Positions 1-13,418 of a DNA stretch of 64,000 bases are shown piece by piece. Location of the stretch: the NCBI GenBank assembly GCA_964419605.1, contig CAYQQM010000002.1, positions 1-64,000 of the forward strand, given 5' to 3'. The translations under genes and the position numbers were made by a program. This DNA comes from JABFXX01 sp964419605. GTDB lineage: Bacteria; Myxococcota_A; Polyangia; Haliangiales; Haliangiaceae. The notes beneath the pieces are model-generated. The model did not search any database. It saw only the letters and a program-made list of their open reading frames with translations, and was not told the DNA's origin. Each line of letters starts with the position of its first letter. The stretch's first letter is position 1.

Positions 1-67
1 TCCGACTCCGACTCCGACTCCGACTCCGACTCCGACTCCGACTCCGACTCCGACTCCGACTCCGACT
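1..67 (+). repeat. Hexanucleotide tandem repeat (TCCGAC) x11
   Basis: Eleven perfect copies of TCCGAC plus one base run from the window edge, so the array may be longer. Read in the frame of the downstream porin the unit encodes Pro-Thr, and that frame has no stop between the array and the porin. It therefore looks like a coding microsatellite. Because the unit is a multiple of three, copy-number changes alter the length of a Pro-Thr linker without breaking the frame. Confidence 0.9.
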
Positions 68-1270
68 CTATCCACCCCGACCACTGCTGAACCCAACGCG
101 TCTTTGACAACGCGGCTTGGCTGGACGCTGGATTTCGACGGACTCGTTCAAATCGACGCGGTCCCCTACAGCCAACGCTCCGTCGATGACATCGATCCGA
201 GCGGCGCGCCGTTGAATGAAACGACGTTCCTGCTGCGCCGCGGTTACTTGCGCGGCATCGCGCGTCGCAAAGGCTATTTCGCCGAGCTCCAACTCGATGG
301 CAATACTGTAAAAGGCCCAGCGACGCGGGTTGTGACCAGTTATGCAGGCTGGGAAACAACTCGCGACAACTTCGCGATTCGCGTTGCCGGCGGCCTGATG
401 AAGATCCCGTTCGGCGCCGCGACGCCGAGCGACGTTCGCAGCCGTACATTCATGGAGCAGCCGACATTTCTACGCGCGCTATTTCCTGGCGACTACGACG
501 CAGGAGTATCCGTCAGCGGCTCGTATGGCTTCGCGCAGTGGTCGATCGCCGCCATGAACGGAGCCCCGGTGCAAGACGCACAATGGAAAGGCCGCGACCC
601 TTCGGCGAGCTACGACCTGATCGGTCGGCTTGGTGCCGACGTTGCCCTGCCCTATCGCGGACGCCTGGTCGCCGGGGTGTCCGCGGTTTCAGGCTCGGGA
701 CTCCACCCGGGCTCGCCGGCCACCAAGGACCAGCTGCAGTGGATCGACGAAAATGGCAACGGCACCGTCGAGTCGACCGAGTTGATGGTCCTGCCCGGCA
801 GCCCGGCGCTGCCGTCCCAAACATTTCGACGCAATGCGATCGGTATCGACGTCGCGACGCATTGGTGCTTGCGCCGACTCGGCCACGGCACGCTGCAATT
901 CGAAGCTGCAATCGCAAAAAATCTCGACCGCGGCATCGTTTATGCCGACCCCGTGGCACGCTCGCGCGACATTCGCGAGCTCGGATTTTCCCTCGGCACC
1001 GTACAAAACATCGGCCCGTACGCGTTCGCAGGCGCTCGTTTCGACACCTACGATGCCGACCGCGATGCGAACGAGCGCCAAGGCGTGGCCCTGGTTTACG
1101 TGCGCCAAACCTTCTCCACCCTCGCATTTGCAATTGGCGCCCGCTGGAATACCGCGCGTCTCACGGCTGAGTACGACCACACGACCAATCCGTTTGGGCG
1201 AAGCGATAGCGGCGCACCTTCAACCCAGCGCGCCGACCGAGTTACGCTTCGCGGCCAGGTGCAATTCTAA
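2..1270 (+). CDS. Outer-membrane porin-like beta-barrel (5' truncated by window)
   Basis: The frame is open from base 2, beginning with about 22 residues of Pro-Thr repeat, then a short linker and a long stretch of alternating hydrophobic/polar strands ending in a terminal Phe (RGQVQF), the usual signature of an outer-membrane barrel. Overall it resembles phosphate-selective porin O/P-type proteins; that family assignment is inference. A loop reading DENGNGTVEST resembles an EF-hand calcium loop. A TTG at 104 could be called as a start, but it has no signal peptide and the frame continues upstream, so I treat the gene as partial. It overlaps the next gene by one base, and the next three genes are all coupled by overlaps. 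This suggests a four-gene envelope operon, perhaps an uptake system. Confidence 0.7.
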   Translation, partial: PTPTPTPTPTPTPTPTPTPTPTLSTPTTAEPNASLTTRLGWTLDFDGLVQIDAVPYSQRSVDDIDPSGAPLNETTFLLRRGYLRGIARRKGYFAELQLDGNTVKGPATRVVTSYAGWETTRDNFAIRVAGGLMKIPFGAATPSDVRSRTFMEQPTFLRALFPGDYDAGVSVSGSYGFAQWSIAAMNGAPVQDAQWKGRDPSASYDLIGRLGADVALPYRGRLVAGVSAVSGSGLHPGSPATKDQLQWIDENGNGTVESTELMVLPGSPALPSQTFRRNAIGIDVATHWCLRRLGHGTLQFEAAIAKNLDRGIVYADPVARSRDIRELGFSLGTVQNIGPYAFAGARFDTYDADRDANERQGVALVYVRQTFSTLAFAIGARWNTARLTAEYDHTTNPFGRSDSGAPSTQRADRVTLRGQVQF

Positions 1271-2184
1271 TGCGCGTCATTGTCTGCATGGCCAGTTTGG
1301 CGGTCGCCTGCACCACGGGCGCGTCTCCAGATCCCGGATATGATCAGACGCTGCACGTGGTCGGCGCGCAGTTTCGCCCGGGCCCGTTTCCGGAACCATC
1401 AGGCGGCCCCCAGACCACCTCGCTGGTCACCCCCCATCGCACGATCGAGGTCGGTCAGCTTCGAGAACGCGTTCGCGCGGTGCTGGGCGCTGATGCGCAT
1501 GCCGCCATCGTCGGCATGGCCGGCATCGACGGAACGTGGATTGTCGTCGCTGGCCCCCCCGAGATCGATACCCCGGGCCTACCGAGCGCCAGCGCGGTGT
1601 TCGGCCTGAGCGCTGCGGCGTTGCCGGGTCCGTTTACCCTGCAGGTCGCCGCCAGCGATGGCGATGGGCACATTGGCGTCCCCGCTACGCTCGAGCTCGA
1701 GGCGATAGCGGCAACACCGCCAGACGGCGATCTGGTCGTGTCGCTATCGTGGCTCGGCGCAGCGGACTTGGATCTGCACGTCGTCGACGGTGCGAGTGGC
1801 GAAGCGTGGAGCGATCATCCCACCACGTACAAGCCAACGGGGCCTGGACTCCCCGACCCCACAGGCTACCTCAGCAGCGGACTTCTCGATCGCGACAAGA
1901 ATGCATCGTGTCGACGCGACAACAGCGATGGTGAACACGTGATCTGGAAACCGCGTAGTGGACCGCTGGGCCCGGTTTCGCCGGTGATTCCATCGGGCAC
2001 GTACATCGTCCGCGTTGATACCCGGTCGCTATGTGGCGATGCCAGCGCATCGTGGTGCGTCGCCGTCGACGCGGCCGGAATCCGCCTCGGCGAAGCGTGC
2101 GGTGTGTCAACGAGCGAGAACGCGCTCGCAGGAACGCATCGCGCCGGCGCGGGCGTGACGGCGTTGACGTTCACCCGGCCATGA
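1270..2184 (+). CDS. Secreted protein with YfaP/DUF2135-like domain
   Basis: A 304-residue protein. The N-terminus has a short hydrophobic signal ending in VACTTG, a plausible but non-ideal lipobox. The C-terminal half (about residues 155-300) reads LSWLGAADLDLHVVD, then GEHVIW, then PSGTYIVRVD and paired Cys. This is the pattern of YfaP/DUF2135-type beta-sandwich domains, seen in exported proteins next to barrel genes. The start ATG overlaps the porin stop by one base, and the end overlaps the next start (ATGA). It probably works in the periplasm or at the outer membrane with its neighbours; the ligand is unknown. Confidence 0.65.
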   Translation: MRVIVCMASLAVACTTGASPDPGYDQTLHVVGAQFRPGPFPEPSGGPQTTSLVTPHRTIEVGQLRERVRAVLGADAHAAIVGMAGIDGTWIVVAGPPEIDTPGLPSASAVFGLSAAALPGPFTLQVAASDGDGHIGVPATLELEAIAATPPDGDLVVSLSWLGAADLDLHVVDGASGEAWSDHPTTYKPTGPGLPDPTGYLSSGLLDRDKNASCRRDNSDGEHVIWKPRSGPLGPVSPVIPSGTYIVRVDTRSLCGDASASWCVAVDAAGIRLGEACGVSTSENALAGTHRAGAGVTALTFTRP

Positions 2185-4463
2185 AGCTCCCGTCCGTAGC
2201 AGTCGCTGCAACTGCGATCGCAATGGCGGGAATCGCACATGCCGGAACGCTTCACGGCACGGTGGTTGAACAAGCCTCGGGTCAGCCGGTCGCCGGCGCA
2301 GTGATCACCGTCGGATCCGAGCTCGCCGCATCCGGCGACGATGGCACGTTTGAGATCGAGCTCGCACCAGGCGCGTATACAGCAGTCGTCACCGCGGACT
2401 GGCTGGAGCCCGCCAACCACCGCATCGTGATTTCCGACGGCCGCATCGAGGTGACGATCTCAGTCCGCGCTCGCGCCGCGCCATCGGGCGAAACGATCGA
2501 AGTCTCAGACATCGCGCCCACCGCGGTGGGCGATGTTCGGGTCGACGCAGCGCTGGCGAGGGCTGTACCCGGCGGCGGCGACGCCGGAAAAATCGTGCAA
2601 TCGTTACCTGCGGTCGCACGGCCCTCGACCGGAACGACCGAGGTGGTCGTGTGGGGCGCCGCTCCCCGAGATACGCGAATCTTTGTCGACGGCGTTCCAG
2701 TGCCAACGCTCTACCACGTCGGTGGGTACCGCTCGGCGGTCGGCAACGACCTAATCGGCGACGTTCGCCTCGCACCGGCCGCGTTCGGGACCGAGCGAGG
2801 GCGCGCGATTGGCGGCGTGATCGAAATGGGCCTCGCCGATCCGATGCGGGTACCGCAGTGGCGACTTCAAGCCGATGTGCTCGACGGTTCAGCGGTCGGG
2901 CGAACCACGCTTGGCCCGGCGACCGTCGCAGCTGCGATTCGTTACAGCTGGCTCGATCGCGCGGTAGCTGCCGTTGAGGACCCGCGCACGCTCGCGCCAA
3001 ACGCGCCGTTGCCCCGCTGGTCTGACGCGCAGGTGGTGGCCCGCGTGCCGATTCGCCACGATCTCGTGCTTTCTGCATGGGCACTTGGATCCATCGACAC
3101 ACTCAACCGCACGCTGGCCTCGGACGACCCTGGAACGGAAACGTCGGAGCACCTCGACCGAAACATGGTGCGCGCCCAACTGTCGCTGCGGCGTGAACGA
3201 CCCCATGGCTGGGATCTCGGAACCGTATGGTGGGGCCGCGACCGCTCTGTCGACGACTTGCGCGTTGGTGCGCTCACTGCAACGGCGAGTCATGCCGGCT
3301 GGGTGGGTGGAGCACGCGGTGTGCAATCCACCAAGATCGGCGATAGTGGCCCCACGCTCACATTGGGCGTGGACGTCGACGCCGAACTAGCGACTTTGCA
3401 TCGCGTCGGCTCACTTTCGATTCCGGCCCGTGAGGGCGACCCGCACATTTTCGGCCAACCTCCCGGCGACGACGTGGCCTCCGATCGTTGGAAGGCATCC
3501 ACTATTGACGCGGCCGGCCACGCAAGCCTCGACACTGCGTTTGGACCGGTCGTGACTACTCTCGGGCTGCGGGCCGACGCGTGGCTTCTCACCACGAGTC
3601 GACTCACGCCGCGAATCGGCGCGACGCCCAATGTGGGGGCTCAAGATGCGACCTTTACGGCAGATCCCCGCGGGTCGGTTAGAGTCCGGATCAGCGACGG
3701 GCTCGATGCCCGGGCCGACGCCGGGCTCTATCATCAGTCCCGGGCCGCCAGCGACACCAGCGCCGTTTTCGGCACGCCCACCCTCAGTGTCGAGCGCGCC
3801 TGGCACGTCATCGCCGGCGGACAGTGGCGTCGCGCACCGCTGGCGTTGGAGGCGGCCGGCTATGCGCGCTGGCTTGACGACCTGGTCGCGCGCGATCTCG
3901 CAGTCACACCCAAGCTCGCACAAGTGCTGACCCAAGAAGGCATCGGCCGGGTCGTTGGCGTCCAAGTCACCGCGCGCCTGATCGGCTGGCAAGGGATCTC
4001 GGGATGGCTGTCCTACAACGTGTCGCGAAGTGAACGCAAAGACGCTGCCGACCGACCTTGGCGCTTGTTCGACCGCGACCAAACCCACGGCCTGATCGCG
4101 GTCGCGAGTTGGCACCGCGGGCCGTGGACCCTCGGCGGTCGCGTTCGACTGGCCACGGGCGAGCCTCGCACACCCGTGATCGGAGCATTCTTCGACAGTC
4201 GCAGCGGCCGCTATCAGCCCATTCGCGGCGAGCACAACGGCACGCGTGTACCGACGTATTTCGCCGCCGATTTCCGCGCCGAACGAACCTGGCCGCTCGG
4301 CGCGATCCGCGGTTCCGTTTACATCGAGATTCAGAACCTCACCGGCCGCGCCAACGCCGAAGAGCTGATCTACAGCGCCGATTTCGCGCAGCGCGGATAT
4401 CTCACCGGCTTGCCACTGCTGGCGATCGCCGGAGTGAAGATCGAACCTAGGAGCGAGCCATGA
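2181..4463 (+). CDS. TonB-dependent-receptor-like outer membrane protein
   Basis: I start at ATG 2181 (760 residues). It overlaps the preceding stop as ATGA and is followed by a clean signal peptide ending in AHA; the frame is open further upstream, but that part lies inside the previous gene. Residues about 20-100 form a carboxypeptidase-regulatory-like beta-sandwich (GTVVEQASGQPVAGAVI). A plug-like region follows (QSLPAV, then RIFVDGVPVPTLYHVGG, then GVIEMGL), and then a long beta-barrel. This architecture is typical of SusC/TonB-type receptors in myxobacteria. No TonB box was confirmed. It probably imports an unidentified ligand across the outer membrane, with the adjacent porin and lipoproteins as accessory parts. 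Confidence 0.75.
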   Translation: MKLPSVAVAATAIAMAGIAHAGTLHGTVVEQASGQPVAGAVITVGSELAASGDDGTFEIELAPGAYTAVVTADWLEPANHRIVISDGRIEVTISVRARAAPSGETIEVSDIAPTAVGDVRVDAALARAVPGGGDAGKIVQSLPAVARPSTGTTEVVVWGAAPRDTRIFVDGVPVPTLYHVGGYRSAVGNDLIGDVRLAPAAFGTERGRAIGGVIEMGLADPMRVPQWRLQADVLDGSAVGRTTLGPATVAAAIRYSWLDRAVAAVEDPRTLAPNAPLPRWSDAQVVARVPIRHDLVLSAWALGSIDTLNRTLASDDPGTETSEHLDRNMVRAQLSLRRERPHGWDLGTVWWGRDRSVDDLRVGALTATASHAGWVGGARGVQSTKIGDSGPTLTLGVDVDAELATLHRVGSLSIPAREGDPHIFGQPPGDDVASDRWKASTIDAAGHASLDTAFGPVVTTLGLRADAWLLTTSRLTPRIGATPNVGAQDATFTADPRGSVRVRISDGLDARADAGLYHQSRAASDTSAVFGTPTLSVERAWHVIAGGQWRRAPLALEAAGYARWLDDLVARDLAVTPKLAQVLTQEGIGRVVGVQVTARLIGWQGISGWLSYNVSRSERKDAADRPWRLFDRDQTHGLIAVASWHRGPWTLGGRVRLATGEPRTPVIGAFFDSRSGRYQPIRGEHNGTRVPTYFAADFRAERTWPLGAIRGSVYIEIQNLTGRANAEELIYSADFAQRGYLTGLPLLAIAGVKIEPRSEP

Positions 4464-5344
4464 AGCGCAGCTCGTGGCTCATGACGCCGCTGCTATTCGC
4501 TGTCGGCTGCCAGAATGCGCTCGATCAACGGCTCGCAATCGTCGACGCGCCGCGCGTGCTGGCCATCGTCTCGGAGCCGCCAGAGGTCAAGCCAGGGGGG
4601 CAGGTCATGCTTACCGCCCTCGTCGCCGATCGCATTGGAACTATCCAACCTGCGCTGCAGTGGGCGTGGTGCGCGGCTCCCAAACCACCCACCGAGGACA
4701 ACGCGGTCGCGCCCGGCTGTCTCGGCGACCAGGTCGTCCCGCTCGGCGACACGCACGCCGTGACCGCGATCGTTCCCTCCGACGCGTGCCGCACGTTTGG
4801 CCCCGACGTCATTGCAGCGGGATTCCGGCCGCGCGATCCAGACCCAACCGGAGGCTACTACCAACCCGCACGCGCAGTCTCCACGATCGCGGATCCAGCA
4901 TTCGGATTTCCTCGCATTACGTGCAATCTTGCCAACGCCCCATCCGAAGTCGCACAGGCGTATCGAACCGAATACGCGCCGAACCACAATCCCGCGCTTG
5001 ACCCGCTCGCCATCGACGGGGTGGTCAACGCCGCCGAGGTTCCGCGACAAACCGAGGTGACTCTGGTTGCGACCTGGCCGACCGACGCTTTCGAAACCTA
5101 CCTCTATTACGACGCGAACACGCAACGCATCACGACGCGCCGCGAAGCCATGCGCCTGTCGTGGTTTGCCACAGGCGGCGAGCTGTCTGTCGACGCGAGC
5201 GCCGTCGGCGAAACCGACGCGCAAAACTCGGTGAGCACCACCTGGAAAACCCCAGACGCTCCCGGCTCAGCAACGCTATGGCTCGTCCTGCGCGATAGCC
5301 GCGGCGGCCTGGCTACGCAAACGATCCCGCTGATCGTCCGCTGA
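4460..5344 (+). CDS. Lipoprotein, last gene of the TonB-receptor operon
   Basis: A 294-residue protein beginning with a positively charged hydrophobic leader and lipobox LFAVGC, so a lipoprotein. The body has a domain starting RVLAIVSEPPEVKPGGQVMLTALVAD, an Ig-like opening seen in many myxobacterial lipoproteins, several Cys (WCAAP, APGCLG, DACRTFG, ITCNLAN), and a second Ig-like region with a typical Pro-rich linker near the end. Its ATG overlaps the receptor stop, so the two are translationally coupled, and it may be the surface partner of the receptor. No enzymatic motif is visible. Confidence 0.65.
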   Translation: MKRSSWLMTPLLFAVGCQNALDQRLAIVDAPRVLAIVSEPPEVKPGGQVMLTALVADRIGTIQPALQWAWCAAPKPPTEDNAVAPGCLGDQVVPLGDTHAVTAIVPSDACRTFGPDVIAAGFRPRDPDPTGGYYQPARAVSTIADPAFGFPRITCNLANAPSEVAQAYRTEYAPNHNPALDPLAIDGVVNAAEVPRQTEVTLVATWPTDAFETYLYYDANTQRITTRREAMRLSWFATGGELSVDASAVGETDAQNSVSTTWKTPDAPGSATLWLVLRDSRGGLATQTIPLIVR

Positions 5345-5616
5345 ACGCCCTGACCTGAAGCAGTTGACATGTCGCGCCCCACTGCGCGGGCCACGTCAAG
5401 GAGTCGTTTCCCATCCACAACTCTGCATCGATCTCCTCCCACGGCCCGAACGCGCTCTAGCTAGCTCTGCCCTAATTCGAGCGTGACGATGGATTGATTC
5501 TTGCGGTGGGGCGACAACGTGCTAGCGCCCCACACCCATCCATCATGCTAGCTGATTGATGCTCAGAAGTCTGGTTTCCCTTGACACGGTTAGGATTCGC
5601 GGCCCAATCTCTGCTC
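5345..5616 (+). promoter_or_regulatory. Intergenic region with a TTGACA -35-like box
   Basis: 272 bases without a convincing gene separate the lipoprotein operon from the next gene. A perfect TTGACA lies at 5581-5586, directly upstream of the ATG I chose at 5617; no equally good -10 is visible. The TTG inside this box is a possible start codon for the downstream ORF, but it is more likely promoter sequence. Confidence 0.3.
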
Positions 5617-6423
5617 ATGGCAGACGGAGCGCAACTACTACCCAACCTGTGTCAGAAGGCCGAATTCCTCCCCAAGGAATTTTGTGAGGAGTACGCAGGC
5701 GTAGCGTCGGTCGCGCCTTCACCACAGGACGTTCAAGAGATACCCGGTCCGTCCAGCCACCACACCAAAACACAAGTTGTATATGACCAGGATCCCTACT
5801 CTGCGACGTTCCAGCACATGGTGACCAGCACATCGCCATTGGGATTGGCGGCAGAGTTGGTCCGACGACGCGACTGGAAAGGGTTGATGGTCCTCGTGGG
5901 CATGACGGGAGGATCCAGGGGGAGGGCGCCAATTCGGACCTGGCGTAGGATTCCGGCTCGGAGCGCCCCCGATGGTCCGGGTTCGCACGCAACCTCTCCT
6001 GCCGCTCACAACAAGCCGGCTCCGCAGAATGAGGCACCTGCTCCAGAACATGAAGCACCTGCTCCAGAACATGAAGCACCTGCGCCAGAGCATGAGATGC
6101 CCACACTCGAGCGCGTCAAAACCTCGATCGGCGCTATCAGCAGGCAAGTGGACGAGCAGGTAGCCCACTTTCAGCGGGTCAAGACGGAAGACCCCCAAGG
6201 GTTCGAATGGCTAAAAGCCTATTTGAGCTTGGACCAAAAAATCATCGGCCCATGGGTCAATCCCGGCGGCCTGACGGTTGCTGCCCATCACATCAATCGG
6301 TGGGAACGTTCTGGGCACCTTGAGTCGAAGGTGGCGGCCGAATTTACCAATGCGATCGCGGCCGCAAAGCAGCTGGCCGCAGACTACCACAACTTGCAAC
6401 TGCGAAGTATCGCAACGCCCTGA
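5617..6423 (+). CDS. Hypothetical protein with Ala-Pro-Glu-His heptad repeats
   Basis: I choose ATG 5617 (268 residues); a TTG 36 bases upstream is the alternative. There is no signal peptide. The N-terminal ~130 residues contain a Cys pair and a segment rich in short hydrophobics, followed by a linker of three identical APAPEHE heptads preceded by a degenerate fourth. A helical C-terminal domain (about residues 165-268) contains WERSGHLESKVAAEF. I do not recognise a family. The layout, two domains joined by a Pro-rich spacer, resembles effector or secreted-toxin organisation, but no catalytic motif is visible. It is convergent with the next gene, 24 bases apart. Confidence 0.5.
   Translation: MADGAQLLPNLCQKAEFLPKEFCEEYAGVASVAPSPQDVQEIPGPSSHHTKTQVVYDQDPYSATFQHMVTSTSPLGLAAELVRRRDWKGLMVLVGMTGGSRGRAPIRTWRRIPARSAPDGPGSHATSPAAHNKPAPQNEAPAPEHEAPAPEHEAPAPEHEMPTLERVKTSIGAISRQVDEQVAHFQRVKTEDPQGFEWLKAYLSLDQKIIGPWVNPGGLTVAAHHINRWERSGHLESKVAAEFTNAIAAAKQLAADYHNLQLRSIATP
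6034..6096 (+). repeat. 21-bp coding tandem repeat x3
   Basis: Three 21-base units encode APAPEHE; the first two are identical and the third has a few synonymous changes. A diverged fourth unit precedes them from 6013. They form the Pro-rich linker of the surrounding hypothetical protein. Confidence 0.85.
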
Positions 6424-6447
6424 CGTAGCCCCCCAAGAGTCTCGCAG

Positions 6448-7221
6448 TTACCGGTGATCGCGAATGATCGGCCCGGCGGGCGCCTGCACGCGGGCTTCCC
6501 AGCGGCCCTCGAACCACACCCAGCGGTTTACGCCTTGCATCTCCCACCGCCCAGGCACCCAAATGCGATTGGCGCGCTCGCGCTCCCAGTGGCCATCGAC
6601 CCAGGCCCAGTTACCGTTGCGCCAATCCCAGTGGCCTTCGATCCACAGGAATCCGGCGCGCCGCCCGGGTTGCTCCGCCCGAAGCGGAGGTGGGGCGCTC
6701 GTCGGCCAGGCACCGCCACCAGACACAACGACGCCGCCCGGAGCGGTGTCCGTGGGCCTGGGCGCGGGCGGCGGGTTCCATTGCGGCTGGGGCGGCGGTG
6801 GCGGCGCAGCGCCCCCGGAACCACTGACGACGACTCCCCCCGGCGCATTATCGAGCACGGGTCGCGGCGCCGGCTGCATCGGAGGAGGCTGCGCAGCGGT
6901 CATCCACCGACCTTCGACCCACACCCACTGATTACCGCGGCGCTCCCACTGGCCTTCCGACCACGCGTATCCCGCGCGCTCGCGCTCCCAGTGGCCGTCG
7001 TTCCACATCCACTGGCCATTGGTCCACACCCAGCGACCGCGAATCCAGATGAATCCGGGGCGCACCGAAATCGTTTCGACGCGCGGCGGCGGAGGCTGTT
7101 CGTAAACGACCAACGCGGCCGGCCGAACGCCCATGCTGGCGTGGCCACGCACCACGCAGCCGGTACTTCCCGCTGCGATCGCGAGACTAACGCAATAAAT
7201 CAGACCACGTACGCGAACCAT
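6448..7221 (-). CDS. WXXGXW-repeat lipoprotein
   Basis: A 257-residue protein with a signal ending in the lipobox AGSTGC. A good Shine-Dalgarno (AGGAGG) lies about six bases before the ATG. Residues about 55-110 and 195-250 each carry tandem WxxGxW motifs (for example WTNGQWMWNDGHWERE and WIEGHWDWRNGNW). This is the WXXGXW repeat family of exported proteins, often called YXWXXGXW or BcpO-related. The two repeat blocks flank a Pro-rich centre holding a duplicated APGGVVVSG motif, suggesting internal duplication. The proteins are thought to be surface-exposed; the function is unknown. It is monocistronic and divergent from gltB. Confidence 0.8.
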   Translation of the reverse strand: MVRVRGLIYCVSLAIAAGSTGCVVRGHASMGVRPAALVVYEQPPPPRVETISVRPGFIWIRGRWVWTNGQWMWNDGHWERERAGYAWSEGQWERRGNQWVWVEGRWMTAAQPPPMQPAPRPVLDNAPGGVVVSGSGGAAPPPPPQPQWNPPPAPRPTDTAPGGVVVSGGGAWPTSAPPPLRAEQPGRRAGFLWIEGHWDWRNGNWAWVDGHWERERANRIWVPGRWEMQGVNRWVWFEGRWEARVQAPAGPIIRDHR

Positions 7222-7428
7222 AGTGCCTCCTGTTGCGAGCCTATTGCTGGCAGTCTAGTAGCCGTAAGACAGCCAGATCCCCGAATTTCTTCAATCCTCC
7301 GGATATCTCAGGGTTCCGTCTGCTGTCAAACCCGCAAGCCTCCTAAGCTTTCGCATACTTGCCACCCAGCGGGTTGATGCCGATTCTAGTAGCGCAACCC
7401 CAACGCACCGCGTTAGCCTGCGCCGCGT

Positions 7429-11913
<4,485 letters not shown>

Positions 11914-11920
11914 GGTTCTC

Positions 11921-13321
11921 ATGGGCAAAGTTACAGGATTTCTCGAATGGAAACGGGCCGCTCCACATCGGAGGCCTATCGAAACGCGATTGAGCGACTG
12001 GCGCGAAGTAGATGTCGTCGGCAGCGACAGCCGCGAACAAGCCGGACGATGCATGGACTGCGGCGTACCGTTCTGCATGCACGGCTGTCCGCTGGGCAAC
12101 CCGGTCCCCGATTTCGCAGATGCGGTGTGGTCGGGTCGTTGGCGCGATGCCTATCGCCAGTTGACCGTGACGAACGACTTCCCCGAGTTTACGGGGCGGC
12201 TGTGCCCAGCGCCCTGTGAAGCCGCCTGCGTGCTCTCGATCGATAAGTCTCCGGTCACGATCGAGTACACCGAGCGAGCGATCAGCGATCGCGCGTTCGA
12301 AGAAGGCTGGGTCGGCGTGCCCCGCCCGACCCAGCGAACCGGCAAGCAGGTTGCCGTGGTGGGCTCCGGCCCCGCAGGGCTCGCGGCCGCGATGGATCTC
12401 GAGCGTGCTGGACACCGGGTTGTCGTGTTTGAGTCGGCGCCGCGCGCAGGGGGCCTGTTGCGCTACGGCATCCCCGACTTCAAAATCGAAAAATCGGTGA
12501 TCGACCGCCGGCTCGCCATGCTCGGCGAAATTGAAGTTCGCTGCAACATGCAGGTCGGCGTACGACCGACCTGGAAAGCCCTGGAGGCCGAGTTTGATGC
12601 TGTAGTGATCGCGATCGGTGCTCAGCGTGCTCGCGACCTCGACGTTGCCGGGCGAAATCTCTCCGGCGTGCTGCTCGCCATGGACTATCTGACAGACCAG
12701 AATCGAGTCAACGGTGGCGAAATCGAGCGCGCTGTCTACGACGTCCGGGGTAAACGAGTGGTTGTCCTGGGCGGCGGCGACACCGGATCGGATTGCCTGG
12801 GCACCGCACTTCGCCAAGGCGCCGCCGAGGTAACTCAAATCGAGCTCATGCCCGCACCTCCGATCGGAGTCAATCCTGAGACCCCATGGCCCGCGTGGCC
12901 GGTAATTTTCCGCACATCGAGCTCGCAGGAAGAAGGCGGCAAGCGCGCGTTTGGGTTTCGAACCACGCATCTGGAAGGCCGGGACGGCCAACTGACTACC
13001 CTGCACGGCATTGGCGTCGATCGCAAAGCTGGAGCGCTAATCGACCAGCCCGGAACCGAGCTCGCCATTCCGGTCGACACTCTGATCCTCGCGCTCGGCT
13101 TTACCGGCCCGAACACGAGCACGCTCGTCGACCAGCTCGGCATCGCGCTCGACCGCCGCGGCAATGTTGCCGTCGATGCGCAATACGAAACCAACGTGCG
13201 CGGCGTGTTCTGTGCGGGCGATGCGCACCGCGGCGCTTCGTTGGTGGTGTGGGCGTTGGCCGAGGGCCGACAGATGGCGAAGCACGTAAACCGCTATCTC
13301 GCGGAACGCAAAGCGGCCTAG
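11921..13321 (+). CDS. gltD: Glutamate synthase (NADPH) small subunit
   Basis: A 466-residue flavoprotein that takes electrons from NADPH and passes them through 4Fe-4S clusters to GltB. The N-terminus has the cluster ligand set CMDCGVPFCMHGCPLGN plus CPAPCEAAC. An FAD-binding Rossmann motif VVGSGPAGLAAAMDLE follows near residue 145, and a second dinucleotide motif VVVLGGGDTGSD near residue 280 binds NADPH. A GD near the C-terminus (FCAGDAHRGASL) completes the FAD site. It follows gltB after seven bases. Its TAG stop is part of the CTAG at the edge of a truncated inverted-repeat element (see the 13318 feature). Confidence 0.96.
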   Translation: MGKVTGFLEWKRAAPHRRPIETRLSDWREVDVVGSDSREQAGRCMDCGVPFCMHGCPLGNPVPDFADAVWSGRWRDAYRQLTVTNDFPEFTGRLCPAPCEAACVLSIDKSPVTIEYTERAISDRAFEEGWVGVPRPTQRTGKQVAVVGSGPAGLAAAMDLERAGHRVVVFESAPRAGGLLRYGIPDFKIEKSVIDRRLAMLGEIEVRCNMQVGVRPTWKALEAEFDAVVIAIGAQRARDLDVAGRNLSGVLLAMDYLTDQNRVNGGEIERAVYDVRGKRVVVLGGGDTGSDCLGTALRQGAAEVTQIELMPAPPIGVNPETPWPAWPVIFRTSSSQEEGGKRAFGFRTTHLEGRDGQLTTLHGIGVDRKAGALIDQPGTELAIPVDTLILALGFTGPNTSTLVDQLGIALDRRGNVAVDAQYETNVRGVFCAGDAHRGASLVVWALAEGRQMAKHVNRYLAERKAA

Positions 13322-13384
13322 AGTTCAGTGGTTTGGCGGGTTCCGGTCGCCGAGGCGCCCAGCGCGAGGCTTGCGGAGTAAGCC
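13318..13384 (+). repeat. Truncated copy of the ~166-bp inverted-repeat element
   Basis: From the CTAG that contains the gltD stop codon, about 65 bases align with the left half of the elements at 44548 and 51794: the CAGTGGTTT of the terminal repeat, GGTTCCGGTCGCCGAGGCG, and GCGAGGCTTGCGGAGTAAG. Similarity stops after GAGTAAGC, so the right half and right terminal repeat are missing. It is more diverged than the two full copies, with a short internal deletion in the terminal repeat. Confidence 0.75.
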
Positions 13385-13418
13385 TTGGAAAGGTGACGAG
13401 GTAAGCGGACACTCCGCC

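Noticed and set aside
1..67. CRISPR or telomere-like array
   Set aside because: Six-base perfect tandem units without spacers are a microsatellite, not a CRISPR array; they are in the frame of a gene.
104..1270. Using TTG 104 as the porin start
   Set aside because: The frame is open upstream to the window edge and includes a Pro-Thr repeat; a signal peptide is missing after 104.
2031..2180. A longer N-terminus for the TonB-like receptor
   Set aside because: The extra residues are Arg-rich, overlap the previous gene, and come before a clean signal peptide that starts at 2181.
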